From contig NZ_JAUDRJ010000002.1 of the NCBI RefSeq assembly GCF_030382115.1, positions 4,118 to 17,958 of the forward strand: DNA of 13,841 nucleotides, read 5' to 3'. Position numbers and translations under genes: made by a program. The stretch is from Nostoc sp. GT001. GTDB taxonomy: Bacteria > Cyanobacteriota > Cyanobacteriia > Cyanobacteriales > Nostocaceae. This document shows, one piece after another, positions 1-8,100 of this stretch. The notes under the pieces were generated by a model. It had not been told where the DNA came from, made no database searches, and saw only the letters and a list, made by a program, of their open reading frames with translations. Numbering within the stretch: position 1 is the stretch's first letter; every line of letters starts with the position of its first letter.

Positions 1-105
1 TTGAATAATTACTTTTACTTCTTTCGATTCAGATTGTTCTGATGTTAAATACTTAGCTTTAATACCCTTAATTAAATTACGTGTCTCAGGTAGAGTTAAA
101 CTTTC
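1..105 (-). pseudogene. Possible leftward gene remnant at window edge
   Basis: Read leftward, positions 105 to 1 form an open frame of 35 codons that runs off the window, with a protein-like composition (for example LTLPETRNLIKGIKAKYLTS). The same frame upstream is protein-like for about 30 codons (NTDGYIFVNKI..., ending SLGKPLF) but is cut by TAA at 106-108 and another TAA near 199-201. No ATG, GTG or TTG start is available after the inner stop. This suggests a decayed gene, or a gene with a frameshift, whose remainder lies left of the window. I do not recognise the family. Chance opening in AT-rich DNA is possible, so confidence is low. Confidence 0.3.
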
Positions 106-649
106 TTAGAATAAGGGTTTACCCAAACTTTGAAAATATTGAAAATTAGTTTTTATAAAGTTATTGATTTTATTAACAAATATGTAGCCATCCGTATTTT
201 AAGCAAACTGTATGAAATTTATTACTAATTTATATATCAACGAATGTTGGTTAAATATTGAATTTTTGTTGATTTGCTTTTTGAGATAGAGCTTACATAA
301 TAGAACCAATCTATGTAAAAGAGAGTAGTCAGATTTCATTGAATAATGAGTATTTATTTGCTTCCTTATATAGCTAATTATCAGGGCAAGTATATGAGCA
401 TTTTAGAATTGATACAGATATTAAATTTTTTGCATAAGTATATTTATGATTATTTATTCTGGAAGTATTCATAGAATGATGTAGCCATTTTATGTGGTTT
501 GCAGATACCTATATAACCAATTAGTCTCATCGTTAAAGCTTGCTTATACTAAACGTATTTCAATTATTACAAATGATTTTTTATGAAAAATAAGGTTTAA
601 AAGTTTCGATTTACATCAACAAAGTGTATTTGCGTTGTAGAGGATTGCT
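106..649. other. AT-rich non-coding leader of the ATPase cluster
   Basis: About 540 bases without a convincing gene apart from the remnant described at the left edge. It is very AT-rich. A bulged inverted repeat, TTACATA (293-299) and TATGTAA (312-318), lies in the middle. A 12-base string, AATAGAACCAAT, occurs here near 299-310 and again just inside the first ATPase gene near 659-670; this may be chance. TTGCTT at 540-545 with TTATTA at 564-569 could be a promoter for the downstream cluster, but the spacing is 18 and both boxes are poor. I see no iterons or clear origin. Confidence 0.4.
639..644 (+). promoter_or_regulatory. Ribosome binding site of the first ATPase gene
   Basis: AGAGGA lies five bases before the ATG at 650. 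It supports this start over the in-frame ATG at 686, which has only a weaker purine stretch (AAGGG) upstream. Confidence 0.55.
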
Positions 650-1567
650 ATGTCTCAAAATAGAACCAATAAGGGTAATAAAGTCATGTCTGATGATAAT
701 ACAACCAATAGTAATAATAGTAAACCTCAAAAGCGGCTAATAATTGTCACAGGTGATAAAGGTGGCGTGGGAAAAAGCACCTTTGCACGGGCGCTGTTTC
801 AACTGTACATTAATAAAAATTTACCTTGTGTTACTTATGAAGCTGACTTAAGAAATCCTCAGTTAGAAAGATATTTCAAAAAAGACTACCGACCAATAAT
901 ACGTTACATTGATATTTTCCATAGAGGTGGTGCTGACGATTTATTAATTAATTTAGATGAGAGTGATTGTCCTATTACGCTATTAGACTTACCAGCACAA
1001 TCTGGAGGTTTCTTTGAAAGTTATGTCAAAGAACTTTCATTTTTTGAAGTGCTTAAAACCGATATTAATTGTCAAGTTACGATGGTTTCAGTGATTAGTA
1101 GGGTTCTTGATTCCATAAATGTTCTAGAAAAACTGCGTGAACTTTGTAAAGATCAAGTAGATTATATTGTCGTCAAGAACTTATTTCATGGTGAAGAAGA
1201 AAAATTTGAGCGATATAATGACGCTTTTCTACGTCAAAATATGCTTGCAGAAGGTCTAGTAGAACTTGTGATGCCAGATTTATTCTACAAATCCTACGAC
1301 TTTATTGACCGCCATGCTCTGACATTTAATGAAGGTCAGACTCATAAAGGAACAAATATTGTGATTAAGTCGAGAATTAAATCTTGGCTTGCTGAGTTTG
1401 AAGCGCAAATCAAGCCAGCATTTAATTTATTTGGTTTTGATATACAACCAGATGATTGTTACTATCCAGCAGTTGTTGAAAAGTCTAAAGAGCTTAGAGA
1501 AAATGAAGAAAAAGAAAAAGCTAAAAATCAAGATTCAAATTTACAATCTGAAAATATAGCTGCTTAA
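650..1567 (+). CDS. ParA/MinD-type deviant Walker A ATPase
   Basis: A cytoplasmic P-loop ATPase of 305 residues. Residues 35-44 are GDKGGVGKST, the deviant Walker A of the ParA/MinD/Soj group, with signature lysine K37 and catalytic lysine K42. An EADLRNPQ segment near residues 64-71 matches the D-x-D-x-Q switch I region, and ITLLDLPAQ (109-117, D113) is the Walker B-like strand. The first ~28 residues are polar, rich in Asn and Ser, and probably disordered; the C-terminal ~25 are Lys/Glu-rich. ParA-type ATPases move or position plasmid DNA, and relatives act in conjugation. No ParB-like gene follows; instead a degenerate paralogue starts 23 bases downstream. The sequence supports the ATPase class firmly, but the role (partition, transfer or other cargo) is inferred from context. 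Start chosen from the good SD at 639-644. Confidence 0.85.
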   Translation: MSQNRTNKGNKVMSDDNTTNSNNSKPQKRLIIVTGDKGGVGKSTFARALFQLYINKNLPCVTYEADLRNPQLERYFKKDYRPIIRYIDIFHRGGADDLLINLDESDCPITLLDLPAQSGGFFESYVKELSFFEVLKTDINCQVTMVSVISRVLDSINVLEKLRELCKDQVDYIVVKNLFHGEEEKFERYNDAFLRQNMLAEGLVELVMPDLFYKSYDFIDRHALTFNEGQTHKGTNIVIKSRIKSWLAEFEAQIKPAFNLFGFDIQPDDCYYPAVVEKSKELRENEEKEKAKNQDSNLQSENIAA

Positions 1568-1590
1568 TTTAGTAGTTTGCTTAGTTTATT

Positions 1591-2397
1591 ATGTTTAGAA
1601 AGCGTTTTGTGATTACATCGGGTGATGCTCGTGTAGGTAAGTCCACAGCTTCTAGGCTCTTACTAGAGTTGTACTTGAAAAATAAACTCAATGTGCGTGT
1701 TTTCTACCACGGGCATCGCAATAAGCTATCGATGTATCAAACACAACGCTTTGAGATAAACCATTTGGGATTCTCTAGAGGTGATTCTGATAGGTTATTA
1801 CTCGACTTAGAAATGTTTCCGAAAATTGAAGTGATTTTGACTGATATGCCAGGTCAAAACCTCCGAGAATTCAAGTTTTTTGAGAGGGATGTTTCACTGA
1901 TAGAAAACCTTAATTGTCTGGGATATCGTGTTACTTTCTTGCACCCGATATCACACCGTAAAGACTGTGTTGAAGATTATCTTCAGGATTTATATCAGCA
2001 TTTTGGTAGTCAGGTTGATTATGCTGTTATCCAAAATCATTACTTTGGCAAGCAATTTAGACACTATGAGGGGAGTCAATTCCAAGCTGATATTAAAAAA
2101 TTAAACGGCTTGGAACTAGTTTTAGGTGGATTGCATAATGACTTTTACCAGTTGCTTGAGGATGCTAGTTTACCTTATACTCAACTGATTGAAACTAACT
2201 CTCCTCTTAATACTATTCAGCGTTCGATAGTATTCAACTGGATGGAGAATTTTCATAACTCTATTGTTTCTAATGGAATAGCTTCTAATTATCTAGGGTT
2301 GAGTATCAACTGTGCAGAATTAGTTTCTCCGGGTGTAAGTAAACAAAGTCCTTCCAATCTTGATGTAACTGAAGATGTTGAATCTGAGAAATGGTAA
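1591..2397 (+). CDS. Degenerate ParA-like P-loop paralogue
   Basis: A 268-residue protein homologous to the gene before it. Both have a P-loop followed by an A/SRxLxxLYxxN-type helix, a DMPGQ or DLPAQ Walker B strand (here D85), a QVDY strand and a similar LELVLGGL or VELVMPDL segment. The P-loop at 11-18 is GDARVGKS: it keeps the general Walker lysine K17, but the ParA signature lysine and the GG pair are gone. The switch I acidic residues of the first copy (EADLRNP) are replaced by YHGHRNK. It may therefore bind nucleotide without normal hydrolysis and act as a partner or regulator of the first ATPase, possibly as a heterodimer (inference). No SD is visible before ATG 1591, so translational coupling to the upstream gene 23 bases away is likely. 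Exact function is unknown. Confidence 0.75.
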   Translation: MFRKRFVITSGDARVGKSTASRLLLELYLKNKLNVRVFYHGHRNKLSMYQTQRFEINHLGFSRGDSDRLLLDLEMFPKIEVILTDMPGQNLREFKFFERDVSLIENLNCLGYRVTFLHPISHRKDCVEDYLQDLYQHFGSQVDYAVIQNHYFGKQFRHYEGSQFQADIKKLNGLELVLGGLHNDFYQLLEDASLPYTQLIETNSPLNTIQRSIVFNWMENFHNSIVSNGIASNYLGLSINCAELVSPGVSKQSPSNLDVTEDVESEKW

Positions 2398-2452
2398 GTA
2401 TTTGCTTTACCAAATTAACCGTGAGATTTAAAATTGACTATTTAAACAACCT

Positions 2453-3073
2453 ATGACCAATATTGCAAAAGTTGTTGAAAAAGTTGTTGCAGAATATTCT
2501 GAAGAAAAAAAAGCAGAGGTTACTGATTGGATACTTAAATTGGGTATTCGGCCTGATGACCCCTTGTTTAACCTATATGCGGAACTGGGTACAACTCAGT
2601 TTGCGTTGCAGCAGCTACCAGGTAGGCTTGACTCCCTTGTGGTGGGTTGGACTGACATGGTAGACGATAAGCTTAATAGTGCTTCTAAGGTGGCTATACA
2701 CCAACAAAAAAGTGCGATCGCAGAAGCGGCGAAGGATTTAGTTAAGATGACTAAGCAAGCTGGTGGGATTTTGCCTCACTTCGGTGTAAGTAATTGGCGA
2801 TTGGCACAAGTGGCCGGGGTATTGGGTTTTGTACTGGCTTTAGGCGCTGCAATTGGTGTTTTTACATACAAGACTATCGCTGGAAGTGTAACTTTTCAGC
2901 AGGCGGCTTCTGGATCTGCCATCTTACAATCTGAAGATAAAAAGCTTCTAGATTGGGCTAAATCCAATGAAGGTAAGATAGCACGTAGTATTTATGTTAG
3001 AAACGCCGCCATCATTAAAACTTGCCGCCAGCAGAAAAAGTATTCAGGTGGCTGCATAATTGCAGTTGATTAA
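2453..3073 (+). CDS. Conserved single-TM protein of unknown function
   Basis: A 206-residue protein, 55 bases after the two ATPase genes and on the same strand, so probably the third gene of that operon. The N-terminal ~110 residues are soluble, with an acidic/basic helix, a WILKLGIRPDDPLF segment (26-39) and amphipathic helices. One hydrophobic segment lies at about 115-138 (LAQVAGVLGFVLALGAAIGVF), followed by a soluble tail of ~65 residues. There is no signal peptide, so an internal membrane anchor is predicted. The RPDDPLF segment looks like one I associate with hypothetical proteins on cyanobacterial plasmids, but I cannot name the family with certainty. Being beside a ParA-type ATPase, it could anchor or receive that ATPase at the membrane (inference). 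A HIP1 site lies inside at 2714-2721. No clear SD precedes the ATG. Confidence 0.7.
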   Translation: MTNIAKVVEKVVAEYSEEKKAEVTDWILKLGIRPDDPLFNLYAELGTTQFALQQLPGRLDSLVVGWTDMVDDKLNSASKVAIHQQKSAIAEAAKDLVKMTKQAGGILPHFGVSNWRLAQVAGVLGFVLALGAAIGVFTYKTIAGSVTFQQAASGSAILQSEDKKLLDWAKSNEGKIARSIYVRNAAIIKTCRQQKKYSGGCIIAVD

Positions 3074-3077
3074 TTTT

Positions 3078-3866
3078 TTAGGCAACCCAGCCTTTGTATC
3101 CCTTATTACTCGTTTTAGCTGTATCTTTTTGACTTTTTTGGTTTGTTTTGACTCTTGTGTGGGTTTCTTGAGTAACTTCTTCTTCGATTTTCATGTCTGT
3201 AAAGCTGAGGATTCCCAGGCGGATTGCTTCGCGGATAGCGTTTAACCTATCTTTGACTCCTAGCTTTATAAATGAATTATGTAGATATGACCTTACTGTA
3301 CCTTCTGAAACATACATGACATTGGCAATTTCATTATTTTTCATGCCTCCGGCAGCTAATTGAAGAACTGTGATTTCTTTATTAGAGAAATCACTTAGCA
3401 AATCTAGTGCATTTCTATCGGGTGTGTCATTTGACCTGAGACTATCAATCAGAATACGATTAATAGTTGGGTCAATCCATGATTCATTATTGTACGCAGC
3501 CATTACTGCTTCAACGAATCTTTCTCCTACTTCTTCTCTAACGCTATTTTTAGCGTAGTAGCAGTCTGCGCCATTACTAATTGCTGCGTTAATGGTATCT
3601 CGGCTGCTATTTGCAGTCATAACCACAATTCTAATTGATGCGTGTTTGGATTTAATTGTGCTTATTACATCAATGCCATCGATATCCGGTAAATCAATAT
3701 TTATGATTACGATATCTGGCTTTTCTTTGTCAACAATTTCTATTCCTTGTTTTCCGTATTTGGCAACGCCACAGACTTGGATTGCACCAGTTTCAGATAA
3801 TATTGTTGCCGCGCCAATCCTAGATATGTTCTCATTTTCAATGATGACAACATTAATAGGTTTCAT
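3078..3866 (-). CDS. Atypical NarL/FixJ-type response regulator (receiver plus LuxR HTH)
   Basis: A 262-residue transcription regulator with an N-terminal receiver (about 1-125) and a LuxR/GerE HTH (about 160-220, SNKEITVLQLAAGG...NNEIANVMYVSEGTVRSYL). The receiver fold is clear (PDIVIINIDLPDIDG; VVMTA; YYAKN), but the phospho-acceptor position, four residues before P60, is N56 rather than Asp. In the N-terminal acidic pair E10 replaces the first Asp and N11 the second. T84 and K106 are kept. Phosphorylation at the usual site is therefore not expected, placing it among atypical or phosphorylation-independent regulators. A tail of ~42 residues (221-262), rich in Lys, Thr and Gln, follows the HTH and is longer than usual for the family. 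No histidine kinase is nearby. The gene converges on the 2453-3073 gene with four bases between stops, leaving no room for a dedicated terminator. There is no clear SD. Confidence 0.85.
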   Translation of the reverse strand: MKPINVVIIENENISRIGAATILSETGAIQVCGVAKYGKQGIEIVDKEKPDIVIINIDLPDIDGIDVISTIKSKHASIRIVVMTANSSRDTINAAISNGADCYYAKNSVREEVGERFVEAVMAAYNNESWIDPTINRILIDSLRSNDTPDRNALDLLSDFSNKEITVLQLAAGGMKNNEIANVMYVSEGTVRSYLHNSFIKLGVKDRLNAIREAIRLGILSFTDMKIEEEVTQETHTRVKTNQKSQKDTAKTSNKGYKGWVA

Positions 3867-4104
3867 ATTATATGCTTTTTTGGTTTGGTATTGTCCCTGA
3901 TAATAATACTTATAGCACTTAGCTTTTTTAGAATTTTTAATCTTTACAATTACTATAAAATAATTAGCTTATTTAAAATCTTTATTATTATTTGTAAAAA
4001 TTTTACAAAGTAATTGGGTGGTTTATATAGTTTTCATTAAGCAATCTATTTACTAGATGATTTTATTTATCAGTACTGGTTTTAATAGTTATTAGCGAAT
4101 TGAT

Positions 4105-4110
4105 GGAGGA
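4105..4110 (+). promoter_or_regulatory. Ribosome binding site of the small membrane protein
   Basis: GGAGGA matches the anti-SD well, but lies 14 bases before the ATG at 4125, longer than usual. No closer in-frame start codon exists. Confidence 0.45.
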
Positions 4111-4124
4111 ATAAATAATTTTTT

Positions 4125-4370
4125 ATGAAGAGCGATAAAATTTTAGGATGGATAGAAACGATTGTTGTTTGGTCTTTAATGGGGATGCTATGTTTGGTCG
4201 GGTTAGGCAGATTGCCTGTTAACCCGACGAGTTTGTTTGACTTTACTGCGTCTTTTTACTATTTTGCTGTTGTGGTTGTTATTTGTCCAAAGACTCCACT
4301 GAGTTTTAATAAAAAGCTGATTTTTGGATTTATAGCTTTTATGTATGGTGTGTGGTTTGGGTTGATTTAA
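4125..4370 (+). CDS. Small three-helix membrane protein
   Basis: An 81-residue hydrophobic protein with three predicted membrane segments: about 9-28 (WIETIVVWSLMGMLCLVGLG), 38-54 (FDFTASFYYFAVVVVIC) and 63-80 (KLIFGFIAFMYGVWFGL). It has a strong but distant SD (GGAGGA at 4105-4110). The gene is divergent from the response regulator, with a shared AT-rich spacer of about 258 bases. Its stop TAA (4368-4370) overlaps the stop of the leftward gene 4367-5137, so the two tail-to-tail genes share a TTAA. It has no recognisable family motifs. Size and topology would suit a small conjugation or membrane accessory protein, but that is speculation. Confidence 0.6.
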   Translation: MKSDKILGWIETIVVWSLMGMLCLVGLGRLPVNPTSLFDFTASFYYFAVVVVICPKTPLSFNKKLIFGFIAFMYGVWFGLI

Positions 4371-5137
4371 TCTAGCTCTTTAGCAGAATCCTGGTTTTTG
4401 AATTTTTTTTGACTCTGTTCACGGCGTGCTTGTTGCTCATTGAACAGAGTCTTGAAACGTTGAAATTCCTCTTTGGTGAGATTATTAATGGTGATAGAGT
4501 ACTCTTCTGAGTTATTGTCACAAGATGCCAAGAGTACTTCTCGACTTTGTTCGGAATCAGGCCAATTTCTATCAAGGCTAAGAGTTTGCGAATCTTCTTC
4601 TAATTTTAGACTTGCGGTATATTCTTCACTTTCATAAATAATACCTTGTGTCTCTTTATCTGATTTTCCCAATATATCTAAGCGGTCTAAAATTATAGGA
4701 ATAACAAACTGTCTAATTTGAAAATCTGCGGTAAGAGATTGTACTTTGTCTTCTGGAGTTTCTTCTACTGGTTTGCCATTATTGTCGTCATTTTTAGTTG
4801 TGAGATTTTTTAGAATCTCTGGTTCAATTGTATTTTCTTTAGACTGGTTTACTTCGGGTTGTAAAGATAGTTTTTGACTAACTGAATTAACAGAAATGAT
4901 AGGTTCAATTTCTGTCGAGCTTAACTTTACTTCCTCTTGCGCTATTTCACTGATTCTATTCATTTCTGAATTTAAGTTTAACACAGCCTGTTTTCGTTCC
5001 TCAGCAGTTGGAGGCTTTTTTGCAGATTCTTCAAATTTATCATCAGGGATGTTAAGCTGTTTGATCAATTCTCTGAGGAGACTGGCTTGCATAGCCGGAG
5101 TTAAACCTTCTACTGGAAGTTCGATTAGTTCTTTCAT
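4367..5137 (-). CDS. Acidic protein of unknown function, coupled to the giant gene
   Basis: A 256-residue protein starting seven bases after the stop of the giant gene; its SD (GGAGAGG, 5148-5154) lies in the last codons of that gene, so the two are translationally coupled. The N-terminal ~30 residues (GLTPAMQASLLRELIKQLNIPDD) look helical. Residues ~35-135 are low-complexity, acidic and probably disordered. The C-terminal half (about 138-235) has alternating strands and ends in a TKEEFQRFKTLF helix. A loosely similar strand-then-helix layout ends the giant protein (ISDETLQDFQLM), but the likeness is weak. I do not recognise a family. Tight coupling suggests a partner or subunit of the giant protein. 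There is no signal peptide or membrane segment. Confidence 0.65.
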   Translation of the reverse strand: MKELIELPVEGLTPAMQASLLRELIKQLNIPDDKFEESAKKPPTAEERKQAVLNLNSEMNRISEIAQEEVKLSSTEIEPIISVNSVSQKLSLQPEVNQSKENTIEPEILKNLTTKNDDNNGKPVEETPEDKVQSLTADFQIRQFVIPIILDRLDILGKSDKETQGIIYESEEYTASLKLEEDSQTLSLDRNWPDSEQSREVLLASCDNNSEEYSITINNLTKEEFQRFKTLFNEQQARREQSQKKFKNQDSAKELD

Positions 5138-5144
5138 GCTAAAA

Positions 5145-8100
5145 TTACCTCTCCACTAAATCTTTTTTGACATTTTTGAGAGCATTATCGATACGGGAAT
5201 TCATGAGTTGAAAGTCCTGTAATGTTTCATCACTAATGTTACTTACTTGGGTTCTTCCTTCTTTGACATATAATAATATGTTGTCATTTTTATCTTTAAC
5301 TAAGTAAATTTTGTCTTGAACTTTTGTAGCAATTTGGTATTTTTCTGTTTGTACTGACATAATGCCATTGATATCTTCCTGTCCAATGATTTTAACTAAA
5401 CTTTGGGAAAGACTGGTCATTTCATTAATTTTTTCTAGCTCCTTAATATCTTGCTCCATTGCCTTAAAAGCGTTCTCAAGACTGATATTTTCTTTGATGT
5501 ATAAATCAGTTACCTCCTGAATTCTATTGAGATATGTTTCTGATTTACCGAGCTTTTCAGCTGCTACATACCAGTCTTGAAGATTTTGCACTGTATTAGC
5601 TTTCATCCGCTCGATAATGCTATCCATCGCTCCAAACTGCTGTATTCTGGGTTGAGAAGGTGATGCAAGTGCTTGGTCAATATTTGGTTGTTGGCTTTGT
5701 TGTGGAGATAAAATGCTCTTGTCATTAGTAATAAATGGGTTATGTGATACTTGTGTATTGGAAGAAATAGTGTTGATATTAATTTTGATATTTTCTATAG
5801 GATTAAATACAGCGTATCCTTGGGAAGTTTGTTCTACTTTGTAGCCTTTTTCTTGAAGATAATTTTCAACTAATTGATCAGTTCCTTGTGCGTTTCCGAC
5901 TATGAAAGAGCTTTTGGCTTCTATTGCCTTATTAAGTAACCGTTTGTAATGATTTTCAAAAGTTTGGGCGATTTGCTCGCTTGTCACTCCGCGCCACGGG
6001 CTCAATCCGGATACCATAATGATGTCGTCTTTTGAGTAATTTCCAGTGTTGGCGCGTTCTCCCCATGCTTGCTCGTAATTCCGAGTGCTTGAAGGTGTTT
6101 CGGGGGGCGCAGCTGATTTACCGATAAACTGGGTAGCTATTTGTGCCATCGCAATATCTTTTTTCATGTGTTCAGCGACGGCGGCGTTTATCGGTTCGAG
6201 TTGGGATAGTGGATTTGTCAGCGGGCGATCAGTCTGTTCGGACTTTTCCTGCTGGGTTTGTACTGTAGTTTGTTGTGACTTTTCAACTACATTGATATAT
6301 GCTTCGCTGAGGGCTTGAATAAATGCGGATTCTTTACCTTTACCTTCCCACCTTTTATCCTGGGCGTTAGTTATGTTGGTGAGGCAGTGCGTTGTGGAGG
6401 ACAGTCGCGTGGGCGGGTTTCCCGACTTGAGCCAACTGTCCGTTGGGGTTCCCCCCGTTGTAGCAACTGCCGTACAGTTTTCCAGCCACTCAGTTCCTCC
6501 GCGTTTAGCGATCGCCTCAGTTAGCCGCGGGTGTTGTTCGAGTTTAGCCTGAAGCACTTCTACCATTAGCTTGTATTCATCAGCCGATGGATGCAACTGC
6601 TTTTGGTGGTTAAATGCGTGTTCGGCGGATGCGTATGCTACTCCTTCAGGTTTTTGGACATGGTTCTCTACTCCATACTGTCCGGCGGGAGCTTCTGGAT
6701 TATTATTGACTGAAACTTGGTAATCGTTTTGTAGCTTGCCTTGTTCTTTTGCGAGTGCAGTAGCAAGACTGAGTGCTACTCCAAGCCCATCTTTGGAGTC
6801 AGGACTGATATTTACTGGAGTTGCAGGTTGTTTTTGAATGGCTGGGAATGGAACAACTTTGCCATTGACATAATCCCCTAGCGGCTCCATGAATAAGCCA
6901 TATAGCTGACTCTTACTCGCCTGGGTTTGGGTAAGTTCTTTCGGTGAATGCTTTTCCCATTTCGCCCACGCTTGCTGGTAACTTGGATCTTGAATCATTT
7001 CGGGGGTAATTTTGTATTGCTTACCCACCCGGAAAGCAACTTGCTCGCCGTTTTTACCTTGAGCGATCGCAATATCTCCCTCTTTGACACCATAAGTTTT
7101 GTGGTAGTCTACACCTCGGGTAGTGTGTATTCTACCGTGTCCCCGCATGGCATCGATAGTTGTATCAGCTGGTACTTTGGAAGGTTCGCCGTGCAGATGC
7201 AGCGAATAAACCATTGGTACTGGTTTTCCAGATATAGTCGGGTTGTCTGGAATCTCAGGGTTAGCAGCGCGTGCGGCAGTGGAATTCCCGATGGCGATAA
7301 TTTCTTCTACAGTTGGTTGGTTTAAAGGGTGTGAGGGTATGTTTCGGGTGGCTTCTCTGAGGCTGGTATAACTGCGCTCTACTTTAATTTCTCCCCCAGG
7401 TGTCCACTCGTTAGTTTTGATGGTGAGGTCGCTGTTGCTTTGGACTATCGCACGAGGAGGTTGGTTTGAGGCGAGGAAGTTCTCAAATTTTTGGCGAACG
7501 CTGTTTTCTCTGCCCAGGTCATTTTTAATTGACCAGATGTTGATAGACCATCTGCCAGCCTCAGTATTGAGGGCAGCGTGTTCGTTCTTGCAGTTAAAGC
7601 GCGTTACAGTACCGGACTCAAGTTTAAACTCTTGGTATTGTGCGTCCTGATTCTCCTCCCTAGTCCATGCCATTCGTTCCTTAGCGGCGCGATATCCCCA
7701 ATCAGAATTTCCGATATTAATGCTGCGGGCTTCCGTTGTGGCATAGGAGTCATCGCGGTGGTAGTTGATGCCAGTGCCGGGGTTCTCGGAGTAAGTGACC
7801 AGCACAATATCAGCATCAGGATATACTTGCTTGACAAGTTCCATTAACTTGTCGTCTTGTATCCCTGGCTTGAAGTCTTTATCCTTCAAATCCCATTTTG
7901 CACCGACCCATGCGACTTGTCTTAGTAGTGCGTAGTTGGATTTATCGTTTTCAAGTATAGGTTTGAGGTGGGTTTCAAGGTGCGATCGCAATTGTTCTAC
8001 TTTTTCCTCGCTTATCTTACCCAATATTTCGACAGCTTTGGTTTGATCGGCTTGACGCGAGTTTGGTAGTAATATTGCTTGGTTTTTAGTTTCTATTTTC

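Noticed and set aside
346..474. 42-codon rightward ORF in the left spacer
   Set aside because: No SD, composition dominated by Ile, Tyr and Leu as expected from AT-rich DNA, and no recognisable motif.
540..569. Promoter for the ATPase cluster (TTGCTT and TTATTA)
   Set aside because: Poor -10 box and 18-base spacing in AT-rich DNA; not stronger than chance.
2463..2663. Overlapping ORF of 66 codons within the single-TM gene
   Set aside because: Out-of-frame shadow; the 206-residue frame has coherent domains and fits the operon.
3074..3077. Terminator between the converging genes
   Set aside because: Only four bases separate the stops and no hairpin with a T-run was found around them.
3592..3900. 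Rightward ORF of 102 codons, hydrophobic
   Set aside because: Antisense shadow of the response regulator receiver; the hydrophobic look comes from complementing its coding strand.
6948..7325. Rightward ORF of 125 codons opposite the giant gene
   Set aside because: It lies antisense to the AlkB-to-NADAR region, which is clearly coding on the other strand; its peptide shows no family features.
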